A stretch of 64,000 nt of DNA, taken from Streptomyces orinoci (GTDB lineage Bacteria > Actinomycetota > Actinomycetes > Streptomycetales > Streptomycetaceae). The position numbers were made by a program, and so were the translations under genes. The DNA lies in NCBI RefSeq assembly GCF_003121295.1, contig NZ_PHNC01000029.1, forward strand, positions 744,001-808,000, given 5' to 3'. Positions 24,074-32,661 of this stretch are shown piece by piece (positions within the stretch are counted from its first letter, which is position 1; each line of letters opens with the position of its first letter). The notes under the pieces were generated by a model. It worked only from the letters and a program-made list of their open reading frames with translations, made no database searches and was not told where the DNA came from.

Positions 24074-25312
24074 TCAGTCCCGGCTGACCCGCACCGTCCA
24101 GGCCCCGCCCGGCGTGTGCCCGGTCACCGTCACCCGTACCCCGTCCATCCCGCTGGACAGCGACTCCCCCACCCCCAGCGGCGCGTCCGCCAGCGGCGGA
24201 TAGACCGCCTGGCCGGGGCAGGCCCGGCTGCCGGGGTGGCCGTTGAGCACCTGGATCGGCCCGGCGCCGGAGGGGGTGTCGCTGCGCACCCGGTAGACCA
24301 GCACTCCTTCCGCGCAGGTGGTGGTGTCATTGCCGGAGGCGGTACGGGCCTCCATGGCCAGCGCGCTGGTCAGGCCGGTGCGCACCACCACCAGCCGGGT
24401 GCGCTCATCGCTGCCGGGCCGCATCGGGGCCTCCAGCGGCTCGATGCCGTGCTCGCTCTCGCCGCGTCCGGTGACACAGGCCACCTGGCGCCGGCTGATC
24501 CAGCCGAGCTTCCACTTGTGCCAGGCGAAGGGGTCGGCCGCCAGTCCGAACTGGCTGCCCATGAGGTCCCAGTCGCCGACATGGGTGTCCCAGTCGCCCT
24601 TGCCCTCAGTGGGCCGGTGATAGAGGTCCGGCAGGTCCAGGACATGGCCGGTCTCATGGGCGAGCACATTGCGGTCCGGCGGATGGTGCTCGAAGACGGT
24701 GACCACCCGGCGCAGTTCGGTGCCGTCCACCCGCAGCGGCCGGTCCAGGTTGACCACCTTGGTGGCGTCCGAGTCCACTCCCGGGGCGTCCGGGTCGGCG
24801 ACCAGGTAGACCAGCCCGTAGTCGGAGAAGTCCACCCTGCCGCGCACGGCGGCGATGGCGTCCCGCAGATAGGCGGAGCGCAGTTCGCCGTCCCAGTCCC
24901 GCTGTATGTGGTACGCAGTGGACGGCCGGGGCATCCGGAACCAGCGGTTCAGGGGGTGCGGGCGCACCGAGAACCGCCCGTAGGAGGCCCGTTCGAAGAA
25001 CCGTGAGGTGGCCGGGAAGTGGTCGGCGACCAGCTGGCCGGGGGTGGTGACGGGCCGGGAGTCCGGGAAGGCCAGGAAGACCATCAGCGCGTCCAGCCGT
25101 CCGTCGGGACGCGGATAGGCCGGGTTCCAGCTGTCCAGGCCCTCGGAGTGGTGGGCCTGGGTGCGGGGCAGCGCACAGGGGCCGCCCGGCGCGATGGCCC
25201 GAGCCGGGCCCGCCACCACGGTCGCGGCGATGGCGCTGAGCGCGGTGAGCACGGCCCCGGCACGGCGCAGCAGAGGCCGGTCCACTCCCAGGGGTGTCGG
25301 GGGACGCACCAC
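24074..25312 (-). CDS. Secreted M6-family metalloprotease
   Basis: A 412-residue exported protease. The signal peptide covers about residues 14-39 (AGAVLTALSAIAATVVAGPARA). The zinc site is HETGH in NVLAHETGHVLDLPDLYH, and VGDWDLMGSQFG supplies the Met-turn type context of M6 (immune-inhibitor-A-like) enzymes. A C-terminal beta region follows with two cysteines. The start is GTG 25312 with GGAGG eight bases upstream. It stands alone, divergent from cdgA. The I36 inhibitor 16 kb away belongs to a family that targets metalloproteases, but no link is shown. Confidence 0.88.
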   Translation of the reverse strand: MVRPPTPLGVDRPLLRRAGAVLTALSAIAATVVAGPARAIAPGGPCALPRTQAHHSEGLDSWNPAYPRPDGRLDALMVFLAFPDSRPVTTPGQLVADHFPATSRFFERASYGRFSVRPHPLNRWFRMPRPSTAYHIQRDWDGELRSAYLRDAIAAVRGRVDFSDYGLVYLVADPDAPGVDSDATKVVNLDRPLRVDGTELRRVVTVFEHHPPDRNVLAHETGHVLDLPDLYHRPTEGKGDWDTHVGDWDLMGSQFGLAADPFAWHKWKLGWISRRQVACVTGRGESEHGIEPLEAPMRPGSDERTRLVVVRTGLTSALAMEARTASGNDTTTCAEGVLVYRVRSDTPSGAGPIQVLNGHPGSRACPGQAVYPPLADAPLGVGESLSSGMDGVRVTVTGHTPGGAWTVRVSRD

Positions 25313-25710
25313 ATCGACCTCCGCGGACGGATTGGGGACGCCTCACCCACCCTCCGGCGATTTGTGGTGCTATGCCCTGTTCCAGTCCCCCAGTCGAGTG
25401 ACTGGGCCGACTTCTGGGTACATCACACTCAGTCACGGATGGTCAATCAACAAGTCGCGGCCGGACAGCCTCAGACGGGAGCGCACATGGCCGTGCAGGG
25501 ACGCACAGAAACGGTCAGACCCGGGACGGCGGCCCCACCGGGCGCGGCCAAGCCGCTGGAACGGTCACCGCGCGAGCTCTATGATCGCCACATTTAACAG
25601 CATGGAATCCCCCCAACAAGCAGCCAAATACGGCCATTTCGACCACGCGCAGAACAACCGTGAAAGCCGCACCCTCACAGTGCGGACCGAATGCCACGCG
25701 GGAGCGAGCG
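25313..25710. promoter_or_regulatory. M6 protease / cdgA divergent promoter region
   Basis: This 398-base gap holds an 18-base inverted repeat CCCAGTC-GAGT-GACTGGG at 25389-25406 and a BldD-box-like site at 25423-25435. The DNA from about 25600 to 25670 is clearly AT-richer than its surroundings, a likely promoter zone for cdgA. No gene is seen. Confidence 0.5.
25423..25435 (+). promoter_or_regulatory. Candidate BldD box upstream of cdgA
   Basis: TCACACTCAGTCA matches the BldD consensus TNACNCWGNGTNA at eight of nine fixed positions. In S. coelicolor cdgA is a known BldD target, and BldD itself needs c-di-GMP. The site is 276 bases before the chosen cdgA start, so a long leader would be required. 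Confidence 0.4.
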
Positions 25711-27453
25711 GTGAGCGGAACCCTCGACGGCCAGGGCGGTGCACCGGCGTCGGCCGTCACAGATTGTGACGTCAACTCGAATGATTTCCGTGCCGCCTTC
25801 CAGGCCGCGCACCTCGGGATGGCCCTCGTCGGCCGCGACGGCCGGGTACGCATCGCCAATGAAGCGCTGGGCGCGCTGCTGGGCACCGAACCGGCCCGGC
25901 TCCAGGGCTGCCCGGTAACCGAGTTCGCCGGGCTGCGCGAGGATCCGCGCAGCCGGCTCGCCTGCCGGGAAGTGCTGCTGGGCCGCCGGGAACGGCTCAG
26001 CTGCACCCGGCGGCTGCGCCGGCCCGGCGGCCGTACGGTCTGGGCGGAGGTCAGCCTGGCACCGCTGCCGGACAGCTGTGATGTCCTGCTGTCGGTGGCC
26101 GACATCACCGAGCAGCGCGAATTACGGGCCAGGCTGCGGCACTTGAGGATGCACGATCCGGTGACCCGGCTGCCCAATCGCAGCCTGTTCTTCGAGCGGC
26201 TGGCCGCGGCGCTGACCGCGGCCGCCATGAACCGGCGGGACGGCGGCCGGATCGGCCTGTGCTACCTGGACCTTGACGGCTTCAAGGCGGTCAATGACAC
26301 CCTGGGCCACCGGGCAGGCGACCGGCTGCTGAGCGCGGTGGCCCGCCGGCTCACCGAGTGCGCCGCGTCCGGCGGGCATCTGGTGGCCAGACTGGGCGGT
26401 GATGAATTCGCCCTGCTGGTCGAGGAGTCCACCGGCACCGATCAGCTGGTGCGGCTGGCCGGCGCGGTCCAGGCCGCGCTCCAGCGGCCGTTCGAGGTGG
26501 CCGGGCAGCGGCTGTCGGTCTCGGCCAGCATCGGCGTGGTGGAACGCCCGGCCGCCGGCACCCATGCCACCGAGCTGATGCAGGCCGCTGATACCACGCT
26601 CTACTGGGCCAAGGCGGACGGCAAGGCCCGCTGGGCACTCTTCGACCCGGAGCGCAACGCCCACCGGATCACCCGCCAGGCACTCTCCAGCACTCTGCGC
26701 CCGGCGGTCGAACGGGGCGAATTCGCCCTGCACTACCAGCCCTTGGTAGGCCTTGGCGACGGCGTGGTACGAGGAGTCGAGGCGCTGGTGCGCTGGCGGC
26801 ACCCGCAATTCGGCACGCTGGCCCCCAACCGCTTCATCGGGCTGGCCGAGGAGACCGGGGCCATTGTGCCGCTGGGCCGCTGGGTGCTCAGAACCGCCTG
26901 CCGTCAGGCCCGCGCCTGGCAACTGGCCCGGCCGCACAGACCGTTGGTGGTCTCGGTCAATGTCGCGGTGCGGCAGGTCTGGGACTCCGACCTGGTGGCC
27001 GATGTGGCGGCGATCCTGGCCGAGACCCAACTGCCGCCCCGGCTGCTGCAACTGGAGCTCACCGAGTCCGCGGTGATGGGCTCCTCCGGGCGCCCGCTGC
27101 AACAGCTGCGCGCGCTCAGCGAGATGGGAGTGGCCATCGCCATCGACGACTTCGGCACCGGCTACTCCAACCTCGCCTACCTCAGCCGGCTGCCGGTCTC
27201 CACGCTCAAGCTGGACGGTTCCTTTATGCGCGGCTTCCGGGCCGGCGAGCCGCCGAATCCGGCGGACGAGACCATCGTCGAAGCACTGGTCCAGCTCGCC
27301 CACCGGCTGGGCCTCACGGTCACCGCCGAGTGCGTGGAGAGCGCCGAACAGGCGGAACGCCTGGGCCGCATCGGCTGCGACACGGGCCAGGGCTGGTTCT
27401 ACTCCCGCCCCCTCCCCCCGGACCGCATCCCCGAACTCATGGGCCCCCCTTGA
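25711..27453 (+). CDS. cdgA: CdgA-like PAS-GGDEF-EAL c-di-GMP enzyme
   Basis: A 580-residue soluble three-domain protein. A PAS domain lies at about residues 20-130 (FQAAHLGMALVGRDGRVRIANEAL). The GGDEF active site is intact at 229-233 (LGGDEFAL), but no RxxD inhibitory site precedes it. The EAL domain starts at 357 (EALVRW), with TESAVM and DDFGTGYS (from 479) kept. Both synthesis and breakdown of c-di-GMP are therefore possible. GTG 25711 has GGGAG six bases upstream; GTG 25660 is the alternative. Leu138, between PAS and GGDEF, is encoded by TTA. Domain order and synteny match S. coelicolor CdgA. Confidence 0.92.
   Translation: MSGTLDGQGGAPASAVTDCDVNSNDFRAAFQAAHLGMALVGRDGRVRIANEALGALLGTEPARLQGCPVTEFAGLREDPRSRLACREVLLGRRERLSCTRRLRRPGGRTVWAEVSLAPLPDSCDVLLSVADITEQRELRARLRHLRMHDPVTRLPNRSLFFERLAAALTAAAMNRRDGGRIGLCYLDLDGFKAVNDTLGHRAGDRLLSAVARRLTECAASGGHLVARLGGDEFALLVEESTGTDQLVRLAGAVQAALQRPFEVAGQRLSVSASIGVVERPAAGTHATELMQAADTTLYWAKADGKARWALFDPERNAHRITRQALSSTLRPAVERGEFALHYQPLVGLGDGVVRGVEALVRWRHPQFGTLAPNRFIGLAEETGAIVPLGRWVLRTACRQARAWQLARPHRPLVVSVNVAVRQVWDSDLVADVAAILAETQLPPRLLQLELTESAVMGSSGRPLQQLRALSEMGVAIAIDDFGTGYSNLAYLSRLPVSTLKLDGSFMRGFRAGEPPNPADETIVEALVQLAHRLGLTVTAECVESAEQAERLGRIGCDTGQGWFYSRPLPPDRIPELMGPP
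26122..26124 (+). promoter_or_regulatory. Rare TTA leucine codon in cdgA
   Basis: The frame reads cgc gaa TTA cgg gcc (Arg-Glu-Leu138-Arg-Ala), just after the PAS domain. In this GC-rich DNA such codons are very rare; the only other one I found in the window is in adpA. Confidence 0.9.
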
Positions 27454-27454
27454 G

Positions 27455-27520
27455 CGCCGCGCGCCCCCTCAAGGGGCGCGGGGAACTGCGCGAACAGCCA
27501 CGGGCGGCCCGCACCCGAAA
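27455..27520 (-). repeat. Dispersed GC-rich element between cdgA and the flavin enzyme gene
   Basis: The core (complement of GCGCAGTTCCCCGCGCCCCT) is at 27472-27491, followed by GGCGGCCCGCACCCGAAAC. The flanking block is the same as in the copies at 16155-16336. It lies between convergent genes. Confidence 0.9.
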
Positions 27521-27538
27521 CGCAGGAGCCGCGCACCC

Positions 27539-28636
27539 TCACCCCCGCGGCAGCCCATACGCATCCGCCACCAAGTCATAACTCCGCAACCGCGCCTCCA
27601 CACCATGCACATTCGCAGTGAGCATCAGCTCATCCACCCCGGTCCGGGCGACCAGCGCGTCCAACCCGGCCCGTACCTCGTCCTTCGTTCCGAAGACCAC
27701 CGTGCGCAGCCGGTCGTCGAGGAACTCCCGTTCCACCTCCGTGGGCTGGTAAGCCTCCGCCTCCTCAGGCGAAGGCACCAACCCCGGCCGCCCCATCCGC
27801 AACCGCAGCATCGCCAGTGCCCCCGTGAGCACCTGCCGCCGCGCCTGCTCCGCGCTGTCCGCGGCCACCACCTGTACGCCGATCTTGGCGTACGGCCGCT
27901 CCAGCACCGCCGACGGCCGGAAGGACTCCCGGTAAAGCTCCAGCGCCGGCACCGTATTGGCCGGCGAGAAGTGATGGGCGAAGGAGAACGGCAGTCCCAG
28001 CGCTCCGGCCAGCCGGGCACTGAAGCCCGAGGAGCCCAGCAGCCATACCGAGGGCCGGTCCGCCCGCTGCACCCCGCCGGCCACCCGCCCCTGGACCGGG
28101 CCGGGCACGGCATGGATCCCGGCATAGGGGTGGCCCTCGGGGAAATCGTCGTCCAGGAAGCGGATCAGCTCCGCCAGCTGCCGGGGGAAGTCATCGGCCC
28201 CCTCCGACAGGGAGCCGGTCCGGCGCAGCGCCGCCGCGGTCGCGCCATCGGTGCCCGGGGCGCGCCCCAGGCCCAGGTCAACCCGCCCCGGCGCCAGCGC
28301 CTCCAGCGTGCCGAACTGCTCGGCGATCACCAGGGGCGCATGGTTGGGCAGCATCACCCCGCCCGAGCCCAGCCGGATCCGGCTGGTGTGCGCGGCCAGA
28401 TGCGCCAGGATCACCGCCGGGGACGAGCTGGCGATGCCCGGCATCGAGTGGTGCTCGGCCACCCAGAAGCGGTGGTAGCCCCGCCGTTCGGTGAGCCGCG
28501 CCAGCTCGACGGTGGAGCGCAGCGCGTCCCCCGCGGTCCGTCCGCTGCCCACCGGAGCCAGGTCCAGTACCGACAACGGCACCGGAGCGCTTCCCCGCGC
28601 CATCGCCCGGATGCTCTCGTCCTGCGCTCTGGTCAC
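27539..28636 (-). CDS. LLM-class flavin-dependent monooxygenase
   Basis: A 365-residue luciferase-like oxidoreductase with an (alpha/beta)8 fold. Signatures are LSVLDLAPVGSG at the N-terminus, RFWVAEHHSMPGIASSSP, RIRLGSGGVMLPNHAPLVIAEQF and LGRAPGTDG. It likely uses FMN or F420 from outside reductases; the substrate is unknown. GTG 28636 has GAGAGG nine bases upstream; ATG 28603 is an alternative that trims 11 residues. It is transcribed divergently from the IclR gene, with a CGGAGA/TCTCCG hairpin (28716-28730) in the gap that might be an operator. Confidence 0.9.
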   Translation of the reverse strand: MTRAQDESIRAMARGSAPVPLSVLDLAPVGSGRTAGDALRSTVELARLTERRGYHRFWVAEHHSMPGIASSSPAVILAHLAAHTSRIRLGSGGVMLPNHAPLVIAEQFGTLEALAPGRVDLGLGRAPGTDGATAAALRRTGSLSEGADDFPRQLAELIRFLDDDFPEGHPYAGIHAVPGPVQGRVAGGVQRADRPSVWLLGSSGFSARLAGALGLPFSFAHHFSPANTVPALELYRESFRPSAVLERPYAKIGVQVVAADSAEQARRQVLTGALAMLRLRMGRPGLVPSPEEAEAYQPTEVEREFLDDRLRTVVFGTKDEVRAGLDALVARTGVDELMLTANVHGVEARLRSYDLVADAYGLPRG

Positions 28637-28902
28637 TCTCAGCCGCCTCTCTCCCACTGGCCCCTGGCCCAACTGGCCCTCCCGGCCCACCGGGCTCACC
28701 GGTCGGGTGATTAACCGGAGAGCTTCTCCGTTTTATTCCCGGCCCACCCCGGCCGGATAAGAGCCAATGGCATATGCCGAGATCACCCAGGGCTGGACAG
28801 CGGTCACCCCGGCTCGCGATTCTGCTCAAGGCCCGCTGCCGGCAGGCAACTTGGCCTCTATCGTGGAGCAGGGGACCCAACGCGACCCGCAAGGGGGGAA
28901 CC

Positions 28903-29661
28903 GTGGCGCTCAAGCCCGAGCCGACCGCACCACTGCGCTCGGTGCGGCACGCCCTGCGGGTGCTGGAGTCGGTGGCCCGGCATTCCGGCGGCGTGGCCGA
29001 GTCCCAGCTGGCCAGGGAGACCGGCCTGCCCGCCGGACAGTTGTCCCGGCTGCTGCTGATGCTTCGCGAGGAGGACTACCTCCGGCACACCGAGGACGGC
29101 GGCTATGTGGTCGGCGACTCCCTGGTCCTGCTGGGCTCCGGAGCCGCCCGCGAGCAGGCCCTGCGGCAGAAGCTCCAGCGCTCGCTGTGCAGGCTGCGCG
29201 ACACCGTGGGCGCCGCCGTCTACCTCAGCGCCTATGTGGACGGCGAGGTCCGGATCACCCAGTACGCGGACGGGCCGGGCACCCCCAAGGTCAACGAATG
29301 GGTGGACTTCCGCACCGCCGGGCACGCCCTGGCGGTGGGCAAGTGCCTGCTCACCCAGCTCGACCACGACGAGCGGCGCGAGCATCTGTCCCGGCACCGC
29401 ACGGCCCGCTTCACCTCGCACACCATCACCAGCGAGAAGGCTCTGCTGCACAAGCTGGCCGCCCAGCCCGCCACCGTCCCGGTGCTGGACCTCCAGGAGT
29501 ACGCGGTGGGCACGGTCTGCGCGGCGGTGCCGGTCACCGCCGGGTCGGCGGTGGGCTCGCTGGCCCTCTCGCTGCCGATGTCCGAGGCCCACCGGCTGCG
29601 CGAGGCGGCCGACCTGCTCAACCGGCACGCCGCCCCGATGCTGCTCTCACTGGTCCTGTGA
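28903..29661 (+). CDS. IclR-family transcriptional regulator
   Basis: A 252-residue regulator. The winged helix is at residues about 10-70 (ALRVLESVARHSGGVAESQLARETGLPAGQLSRLLLML) and the effector domain follows (TVGAAVYLSAYVDGEV, AGHALAVGKCLL, AVPVTAGSAVGSLALSLP). IclR proteins usually sense small carbon compounds. GTG 28903 has AAGGGGGG just upstream; the frame is open further back but without a better start. The divergent flavin enzyme may be its target. Its last codon lies 87 bases before tRNA-Lys copy 2. Confidence 0.88.
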   Translation: MALKPEPTAPLRSVRHALRVLESVARHSGGVAESQLARETGLPAGQLSRLLLMLREEDYLRHTEDGGYVVGDSLVLLGSGAAREQALRQKLQRSLCRLRDTVGAAVYLSAYVDGEVRITQYADGPGTPKVNEWVDFRTAGHALAVGKCLLTQLDHDERREHLSRHRTARFTSHTITSEKALLHKLAAQPATVPVLDLQEYAVGTVCAAVPVTAGSAVGSLALSLPMSEAHRLREAADLLNRHAAPMLLSLVL

Positions 29662-29701
29662 CGGCCCTCCGCCTGCCCTCCGGCGGCCCCCCGCGGGGCA
29701 G

Positions 29702-29748
29702 TGGTCGGGAGCACCCCCGGGACCAGGTAGTATTTATCCCGTCAGCAG
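29702..29748 (+). promoter_or_regulatory. Promoter segment of tRNA-Lys copy 2
   Basis: TGGTCGGGAGCACCCCCGGG is shared with the segment before copy 3 (34064 onward) with one difference. The -10 candidate TAGTAT starts 21 bases before the tRNA. GTCAGCAG directly before the tRNA is common to all three copies. Confidence 0.55.
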
Positions 29749-29822
29749 GCGCCGCTAGCTCAGTTGGTTAGAGCAGCTGACTCTTAATCAGCGGGTCCGG
29801 GGTTCGAGTCCCTGGCGGCGCA
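29749..29822 (+). tRNA. tRNA-Lys (anticodon CTT), copy 2
   Basis: The 74-base sequence is identical to copies 1 and 3 and folds as a normal cloverleaf with CTT anticodon. CCA is not encoded; CACAGAC follows, as in the other copies. Confidence 0.97.
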
Positions 29823-29830
29823 CAGACGGT

Positions 29831-29862
29831 AAAAGGCCCCTCACTCCGGTGAGGGGCCTTTT
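29831..29862. terminator. Terminator after tRNA-Lys copy 2
   Basis: A perfect 14-bp stem AAAAGGCCCCTCAC with loop TCCG, ending in a TTTT run on the plus strand. It is a close relative of the terminator after copy 1. Confidence 0.9.
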
Positions 29863-29969
29863 GCGTTGATCCGCCACCATCCGCTGCCACCGCCCATGAC
29901 TTATGTCATCGCCGATGGGTGACCGAACGAATCTGCCGCCGCGGCACGCCCCCGGACAGAATTTTGGTC

Positions 29970-30431
29970 ATGGACACCGCGACCGCCAACGCCACCGTCA
30001 CAGCAGCCCCCACCGGGCAGACCACCGGCCGGACCACCGAGCAGGCCACCGACATCAAGCCGCTCCCGGTCTGGTTCTTCGTCTTCGAGGGAGCTTTGTC
30101 CGCCTCCTTCGACCTGTTCAAGGCGAACCCCCACGCCCTGGTGGTGCTCGCCGTGCTGGGCGCCGTCAATCTGATCGCCTCGCTGACCGTGCTGCGCTCC
30201 CGGCTGCGCCTGATGAAGGGGCTGCTGCGCAACAAGGGCACCCGCAAGGTGGCCATCGGCCTGATCGCCCTGCGGTTCGGTGTGCACCTGATCATGGGCG
30301 CCATCGGCTGCCAGGCCACCTCGGCCGTCGCGCACTACGCCTTCGCCGCCGCCATGACGGCGACCACCGTCACCCTGCTGTGGTTCTCCCAGCGCACCGC
30401 CCTGCGCGCGGTGGCCGCCACCCGCGCCTGA
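29970..30431 (+). CDS. Small integral membrane protein, hypothetical
   Basis: A 153-residue protein. A threonine- and alanine-rich N-terminus (about 30 residues) precedes three predicted helices near PHALVVLAVLGAVNLIASL, AIGLIALRFGVHLIMGAIG and AFAAAMTATTVTLLW. The loops are basic, so the N-terminus probably faces outward or is cleaved. ATG 29970 lacks a clear ribosome site; GTG 29919 would add 17 residues, so the start is uncertain. I do not recognise a family. It stands after tRNA-Lys copy 2 and before a small secreted protein. Confidence 0.65.
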   Translation: MDTATANATVTAAPTGQTTGRTTEQATDIKPLPVWFFVFEGALSASFDLFKANPHALVVLAVLGAVNLIASLTVLRSRLRLMKGLLRNKGTRKVAIGLIALRFGVHLIMGAIGCQATSAVAHYAFAAAMTATTVTLLWFSQRTALRAVAATRA

Positions 30432-30508
30432 GCGGGCGGCGAACCCCGGCTCGTAGCGGCCCGTAGCATGGAGGCCGCCCGCCCGGCCGCGACAGAACAG
30501 GAAAGCCA

Positions 30509-30886
30509 GTGCCCCAGCGCCGTCGCCCGACGACCGCGGCCGCACTCGCCCTCCTGCTCCTGGCGGTGCTCTTCGCCCCGTCGGCCACCGGAATCCGGGC
30601 TTCCGCGGACCCCGCCCCGGCCCGCGCCACGCTCGCCCAGCAGGCGCACCCGGACACCGGCCCGCGCGCCGGCGCCCCCGGCTCCGGCGGCAGCTGCCGC
30701 CCCCTGGACCTGCCGGTCAAAGGCACCGAGGCGGTCCTGCCCCATGCTCAGCCGGACCCGCTGACCACCCCGGGCGCCACCCGAGCCCCGCTTGCCCAGA
30801 CACATCCCGCCCCGGCGGGACCGTCCCGGGCCCCGCCGCCCCCGGTCGCCGGGCGCGCCGCGCTCCTGCCCGTCCTGCGGATCTAG
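30509..30886 (+). CDS. Small secreted proline-rich protein, hypothetical
   Basis: A 125-residue protein that starts with basic residues and a hydrophobic core (TAAALALLLLAVLFAPSATG), a signal peptide with likely cleavage near residue 30. The mature part is rich in alanine, proline and threonine with a single cysteine (GGSCRPLDLPVKGTEAVLP). GTG 30509 has AGGAAAG six bases upstream. It has no recognised domain. It could be a cell-wall-associated peptide or exported filler; nothing points to a function. Confidence 0.55.
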   Translation: MPQRRRPTTAAALALLLLAVLFAPSATGIRASADPAPARATLAQQAHPDTGPRAGAPGSGGSCRPLDLPVKGTEAVLPHAQPDPLTTPGATRAPLAQTHPAPAGPSRAPPPPVAGRAALLPVLRI

Positions 30887-30964
30887 ACCCGCCCGCACGG
30901 CCCCCGCCGGGCCGTGCTTCGGCATGTCCGGATTCCCGTAAGACGCATGGAGATATACCGCCTT

Positions 30965-31768
30965 ATGTCCGAGAAGGCCGCAAAAAAGGCCCCTGCCAAG
31001 ACCCCCGGGAAGACTCCCAGGAAGTCCCCTGCCAAGGGCCCCGGGAAGCCCGCCCTCACCCCCGCCCGCCGCCTGGCCGCCATCGGTGCCGTCCTGGCCC
31101 TGCTGGTCGCCGTGGTCGCGGCCGGCATCGCCATCGCCGGCGGCTCCGGCAAACACCGGCCCGCCGCCGGCTCCTCGGCCGATCCCCAGCAGAAGGTCTA
31201 CGACCAGGTGGAGCGGACCACCAGCCGCCGGGAGAAGGCCGACCCGCTGGCCCTCGGCCGCGCCGACGCCCCGGTGGTCCTGGTCGAGTACGCCGACTAC
31301 CAGTGCTCCTTCTGCGGCCGCTTCACCAGGGAGAGCCAGCCCGAGCTGATCAAGAAGTATGTGGACACCGGGGTGCTGCGCATGGAGTTCCGCAACTTCC
31401 CGATATTCGGCGAGCCTTCCTCCCGCGCCGCCCGCGCCTCCTGGGCCGCCGGGCAGCAGGGCCGGTTCTGGCAGTTCCACGACGAGCTCTACGCCAAGAC
31501 CCGCAAGGGCGCGGCGCTCGCCGAGGACAAGCTGGTGGACCTCGCCCGGGATGCCGGGATCAAGGACCTGGACCGGTTCCGCACGGATATGAACGGCTCC
31601 GCCGCCGAGGCGGCCGTCAACAAGGACCAGGAGGAGGGTTACCGGCTGGGCGTCCAGAGCACCCCGTCCTTCCTGGTGGGCGGCCGCCCGCTGGCCGGCG
31701 CCCAGCCGATGTCCGAGTTCGAGCAGGCCATCGAGCAGGCCAAGGCCGCGGCCGGGGCTAAGAAGTGA
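30965..31768 (+). CDS. Membrane-anchored DsbA-family thiol oxidoreductase
   Basis: A 267-residue protein. A lysine/proline-rich N-terminal tail (repeats of KAPAKTPGK type) and one membrane helix (LAAIGAVLALLVAVVAAGIAIAG, about 36-58) anchor an extracytoplasmic thioredoxin-fold domain. The active site is Cys114-Ser-Phe-Cys117 in ADYQCSFCGRF, and the cis-proline is in GVQSTPSFLVGG. ATG 30965 is chosen; ATG 30947 is possible. The stop overlaps the start of the CcdA-like gene, so the two form a redox pair that may form or reshuffle disulfides of exported proteins. Confidence 0.9.
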   Translation: MSEKAAKKAPAKTPGKTPRKSPAKGPGKPALTPARRLAAIGAVLALLVAVVAAGIAIAGGSGKHRPAAGSSADPQQKVYDQVERTTSRREKADPLALGRADAPVVLVEYADYQCSFCGRFTRESQPELIKKYVDTGVLRMEFRNFPIFGEPSSRAARASWAAGQQGRFWQFHDELYAKTRKGAALAEDKLVDLARDAGIKDLDRFRTDMNGSAAEAAVNKDQEEGYRLGVQSTPSFLVGGRPLAGAQPMSEFEQAIEQAKAAAGAKK

Positions 31769-32661
31769 CCGACATCGGCTACCTCGCCGCCTTCCTGGGC
31801 GGCGCCCTCGCCCTGGTCAGCCCGTGCAGCGCGCTGCTGCTCCCGGCCTTCTTCGCCTACTCGCTGGCGAGCCCCGGCCGGTTGCTGCTGCGCACCTGCG
31901 TCTTCTATCTGGGTCTGGCCACCACCCTGGTGCCCCTGGGCGCCGCCTCCACGGCGGCCAGCCGGCTCTTCAACGGCCACCGGGAACTGCTGATCACCAT
32001 CGGCGGCTGGACGGTGATCGCCCTGGGCGCGGCCCAGATCGCCGGCCTGGGCTTCGCCTCCCGTACGGCCCAGCGGGCGGCCGGCCGGATCACTCCGCGC
32101 TCGGCCGCCGCCACCTTCCTGCTGGGCTGTGTCTACGGCCTGACCGGGTTCTGCGCGGGCCCCATCCTGGGCGCGGTGCTCACCGTGACCGCCGTCCAGG
32201 GCAACCCGGTGTACGGGGCCTCCATGCTGGCGGTGTACGCCCTGGGTATGGCGCTCCCACTGTTCGTACTGGCCCTGTGCTGGGACCGCTTCCAGCTGGG
32301 CACCCGCGGCTGGCTGCGCGGACGGGAGCTACGGCTGGGACGGCTGCGGCTGCACACGACCTCCCTGGCGTCCGGGCTGTTCTTCATCGCCATCGGGGTG
32401 CTCTTCCTGCGCTATGACGGCACCACCGGCCTGCCCGGAGTGCTCGACGCCGACCAGGAGTTCCACCTGGAGGAGCTGGCTTCCCGGGTGGGCAACGCGG
32501 TACCGGACTACGCGCTGCTGGCGGTGCTCGCCCTGCTGGTGGCGGGCGCCCTGGCCCGGTACGCGCTGCGCGGCCGGGCGCCCGCTGCCCCGGATGCCGA
32601 TCGGCAGCACCGCACCGATCCGCACCGCACCGATCAGAACTGCACGTCGGAGCAGGCGTAG
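31765..32661 (+). CDS. CcdA/DsbD-like membrane thiol-redox transporter
   Basis: A 298-residue membrane protein with about seven helices. The CcdA hallmark cysteines are in LALVSPCSALLLPAF and YGLTGFCAGPILGAVL. Such proteins carry reducing power from cytoplasmic thioredoxin across the membrane. It starts at GTG 31765 inside the stop of the DsbA-like gene. Its last 28 bases overlap the convergent copper monooxygenase gene. Cytochrome c maturation genes are not nearby, so service to exported thiol or copper proteins is an option. Confidence 0.87.
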   Translation: MTDIGYLAAFLGGALALVSPCSALLLPAFFAYSLASPGRLLLRTCVFYLGLATTLVPLGAASTAASRLFNGHRELLITIGGWTVIALGAAQIAGLGFASRTAQRAAGRITPRSAAATFLLGCVYGLTGFCAGPILGAVLTVTAVQGNPVYGASMLAVYALGMALPLFVLALCWDRFQLGTRGWLRGRELRLGRLRLHTTSLASGLFFIAIGVLFLRYDGTTGLPGVLDADQEFHLEELASRVGNAVPDYALLAVLALLVAGALARYALRGRAPAAPDADRQHRTDPHRTDQNCTSEQA

